From contig NC_092580.1 of NCBI RefSeq assembly GCF_037975245.1, forward strand, positions 22,926,501 to 22,990,500: a stretch of 64,000 nt of DNA, given 5' to 3'. The notes beneath the pieces were generated by a model, which saw nothing but the letters and a program-made list of their open reading frames with translations, ran no database searches and was not told where the DNA came from. This DNA comes from Apostichopus japonicus. Lineage: Eukaryota > Echinodermata > Holothuroidea > Aspidochirotida > Stichopodidae. Made by a program: the position numbers and the translations under genes. This document shows, piece by piece, positions 61,880 through 64,000 of the stretch (the first letter of the stretch is position 1; each line of letters opens with the position of its first letter).

Positions 61880-64000
61880 CTACAAATAAAGAAAAGAGCA
61901 AAGAATAAGTAAAGGTTTAATTCTACCCATAAATAGTGATGAACCATTTCATAAGGGTATAACTTTTAATGCTGTGACATATCACATACAAACTCTTCCC
62001 ACGCCCATGCACCTTCTACTGTACATACAGTACAGTAGTTATCATTCAACTCAGTTGTTTATGTGTGATCTCATGAACCCTATCACAGCAGGAATCATTC
62101 CAGACACACCAAAAAGGTGTTAAAAATGGAAATTTTTTACGCCTTCATGTATGAAATAAATTGAATATCTGAATTGCAGAATAACAATGTGACCCCATAA
62201 CTGAGAGTTTCTAACAGAAGTTTCTTGCTTTTTCACACCATCTTATAGTACATGTACAGTATGCATTCTTCACATGAACTATACCTCACAGAAAATTCAG
62301 AGTTTGGGATTTATTATCACTGAAAGATAATGTGTATTCAAATCTACCATGAGACTAGAAGCATACTGTATACATACTGTATGTAGGTCATTTCAAAGTA
62401 AAGCCTAACCATCCTAGGCATATTTGTACAAGTAGATTTAGGTCTTAGCTATATTTGTCAATGGCTGCACTTGCCTAGATGTTGACTGTTCCAAAATATT
62501 TGCCAGTATGACTATAAACCTGCATTAAGTTGACTAAATTGCAAGTTTCACTGGCAGCTTCTGTCACTTGGGAGATTATTTTTGTCTGAAGAAGAGGACA
62601 GAGAAGGGAAGGGATATATGGGGAAGGGAAAGTGAAGGAAAAGGGACCGAGAGGGAAGGCGGGTGGTGGGGGGGGGGGAGGGAATTCAGAATTTCCCTCT
62701 AAAAATTACTGCTGCACCCATTCACGTTAAACGATCTCTGACAAATGGATTTTAATGAAGTATTCGCTCTGAAGCATCATCATTCTCTACAAAATGTTTC
62801 TCGCATCACTCGCGCAACCAATTGAGAACAAACGTTCTATTTTCGAACACGTCTTGCATTTTAAGCATGAAATCGATTTCTCACATTAAAAAATAATGTC
62901 AAGGTATCAAATTATGTTCATTCCAGCTGAAATAGCTAACAGAACACAACAGTATAATTGACATAAACTAATCTCAGTTTGGCCTTCATGGACGGCTATT
63001 TCATATCAACCTAGCATGCAATAAAGGAAACAATTATCCAGATTAGCTTCACCAATTTGTTAAAATCATTAGTTTGATGGAAAAAATTGGTTTGATTGCT
63101 CATCTCAAGGTACATCAAGGTAATAATTGTACCTCTCAAGCATAAACCTGTACTTAGCAACAGTTGCCACATTCTGCAGTGATTTTTAAGGCGAGCATAG
63201 ACTATTTTAATCCGTAATTAAATTTTCCGTGTGAGATATATACCGCATCATAGAACAGCAGAAATTCACATTGATATAAATAGAATTGATAAATATAGCT
63301 GTAAATTGTGTCTTTATTTGTTAAGTGTGTGGTTAATCAGGAATCTTCATTCCAGCTCAGTTCTATCAACATTTACTGACTCGTGACAAATTTTATTATC
63401 CAGACATTAGACAGCTGTACAAACTGAACAAGTTAACATAAACGGTTCCATGTTGTACAGGTCTTGAATAATTTTGGAGAGAAAATGATAAATGGTGGGC
63501 AATTCAGATATATACACCATTTATCATTTTCTATCCAGAATTGACAAGGATAGAGTTATCAACATATGAGTTTTGCCATCATCATCTTATCATGCATATT
63601 TAATACAGTTAACTGTGTCATATGTGTGTATGATGTACATATGTATTGATTTATGTATACAGTATGGATGTCAACCTCCTTTAATAAACACCAAAAAAAA
63701 TTCATGTAGTCTGTACATCTGTTGAATGCAGTGTGTGCATTTGAAAAAGTACTTAATTAAGAGGAATTAAGGAGAACAGCTACAGCTTTAAATTTTTAAA
63801 GGTACCAACGCTTTTTTTTCCTAAGTGTATGAAGGACAAGACTGCACTTATTGCCTCTAGGCCAGTGCCAAGTACGTATAAACAGTACATGTTAACCTAC
63901 AGTAACCTTACAGTGTAAAGTATATATATACTGTATAAACTTTGGAATAGTTATTACATACATTACACAGGTGTATGTCATATACTGGTAGCCTAGTATA
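61880..64000. other. TES 5' region; first exon not found
   Basis: Should be intron upstream of the first visible TES exon. No convincing short start exon with a phase-0 donor was found, so the start codon probably lies beyond the right edge. It contains purine-rich DNA with a G run (62580-62690) and a hairpin at 63472-63540. Confidence 0.5.
63472..63540. repeat. Inverted repeat / hairpin, 26-base arms
   Basis: Arms 63472-63497 and 63515-63540 are complementary with two mismatches (the core GAAAATGATAAATGGTG is exact) around a 17-base loop. It could be a decayed small foldback element or a hairpin-forming intron segment. Confidence 0.85.

Overview
This is a metazoan nuclear genome window, AT-rich, with GT-AG introns, intronless and multi-exon genes, and many interspersed repeats. 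The very frequent TAGGCCTA palindrome, the abundant poly-G tracts and the gene content suggest a marine deuterostome invertebrate. My best guess is an echinoderm, possibly a sea cucumber; this is inference from sequence style, not a database match.

Four protein-coding genes can be supported, all on the minus strand. (1) A complete four-exon secreted type-B carboxylesterase/cholinesterase-family enzyme (exons between 2244 and 8348, 550 aa) with signal peptide, oxyanion-hole HGG, nucleophile GQSAG and Glu/His charge relay. (2) A single-exon class A GPCR of 340 aa (16241-17263) with an NRY instead of DRY motif. (3) An intronless Tctex1-domain (dynein light chain family) protein of 228 aa (21478-22164). 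(4) A long testin (TES) gene with eight coding exons recognised between 40062 and 61879: cysteine-rich N-terminus, PET domain and three LIM domains. Its very N-terminal exon was not found and probably lies past the window's right end.

Layout: 1-2243 holds no gene. 2244-8348 is the esterase, whose third intron holds a dispersed repeat and a 372-bp MITE with a perfect 8-bp target-site duplication. 8349-16240 is repeat-bearing intergenic DNA: (TA)n tracts, a tRNA-derived SINE-like element, a decayed non-LTR reverse transcriptase fragment and a 350-bp GAT array. 16241-22164 holds the GPCR and the Tctex1 gene. 22165-40061 is gene-poor and repeat-rich: nested hAT-like elements, a CR1/Jockey-type LINE split by a MITE, a 282-307-bp satellite array split by a composite Harbinger-like element, and two further LINE remnants. 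40062-64000 is testin and its upstream flank. Its introns contain minisatellites (one with a 231-bp higher-order period), a hAT-like insertion with TSD, a TIR-bounded element with internal tandem repeats, a perfect 54-bp palindrome, and an inverted second copy of the repeat found in the esterase intron.

The genes do not form a functional cluster. Esterase, GPCR, dynein-light-chain-like protein and focal-adhesion LIM protein look like unrelated neighbours. The novelty in the window is mainly in its repeat architecture, chiefly nested and composite non-autonomous DNA transposons. I saw no convincing new multi-gene system.
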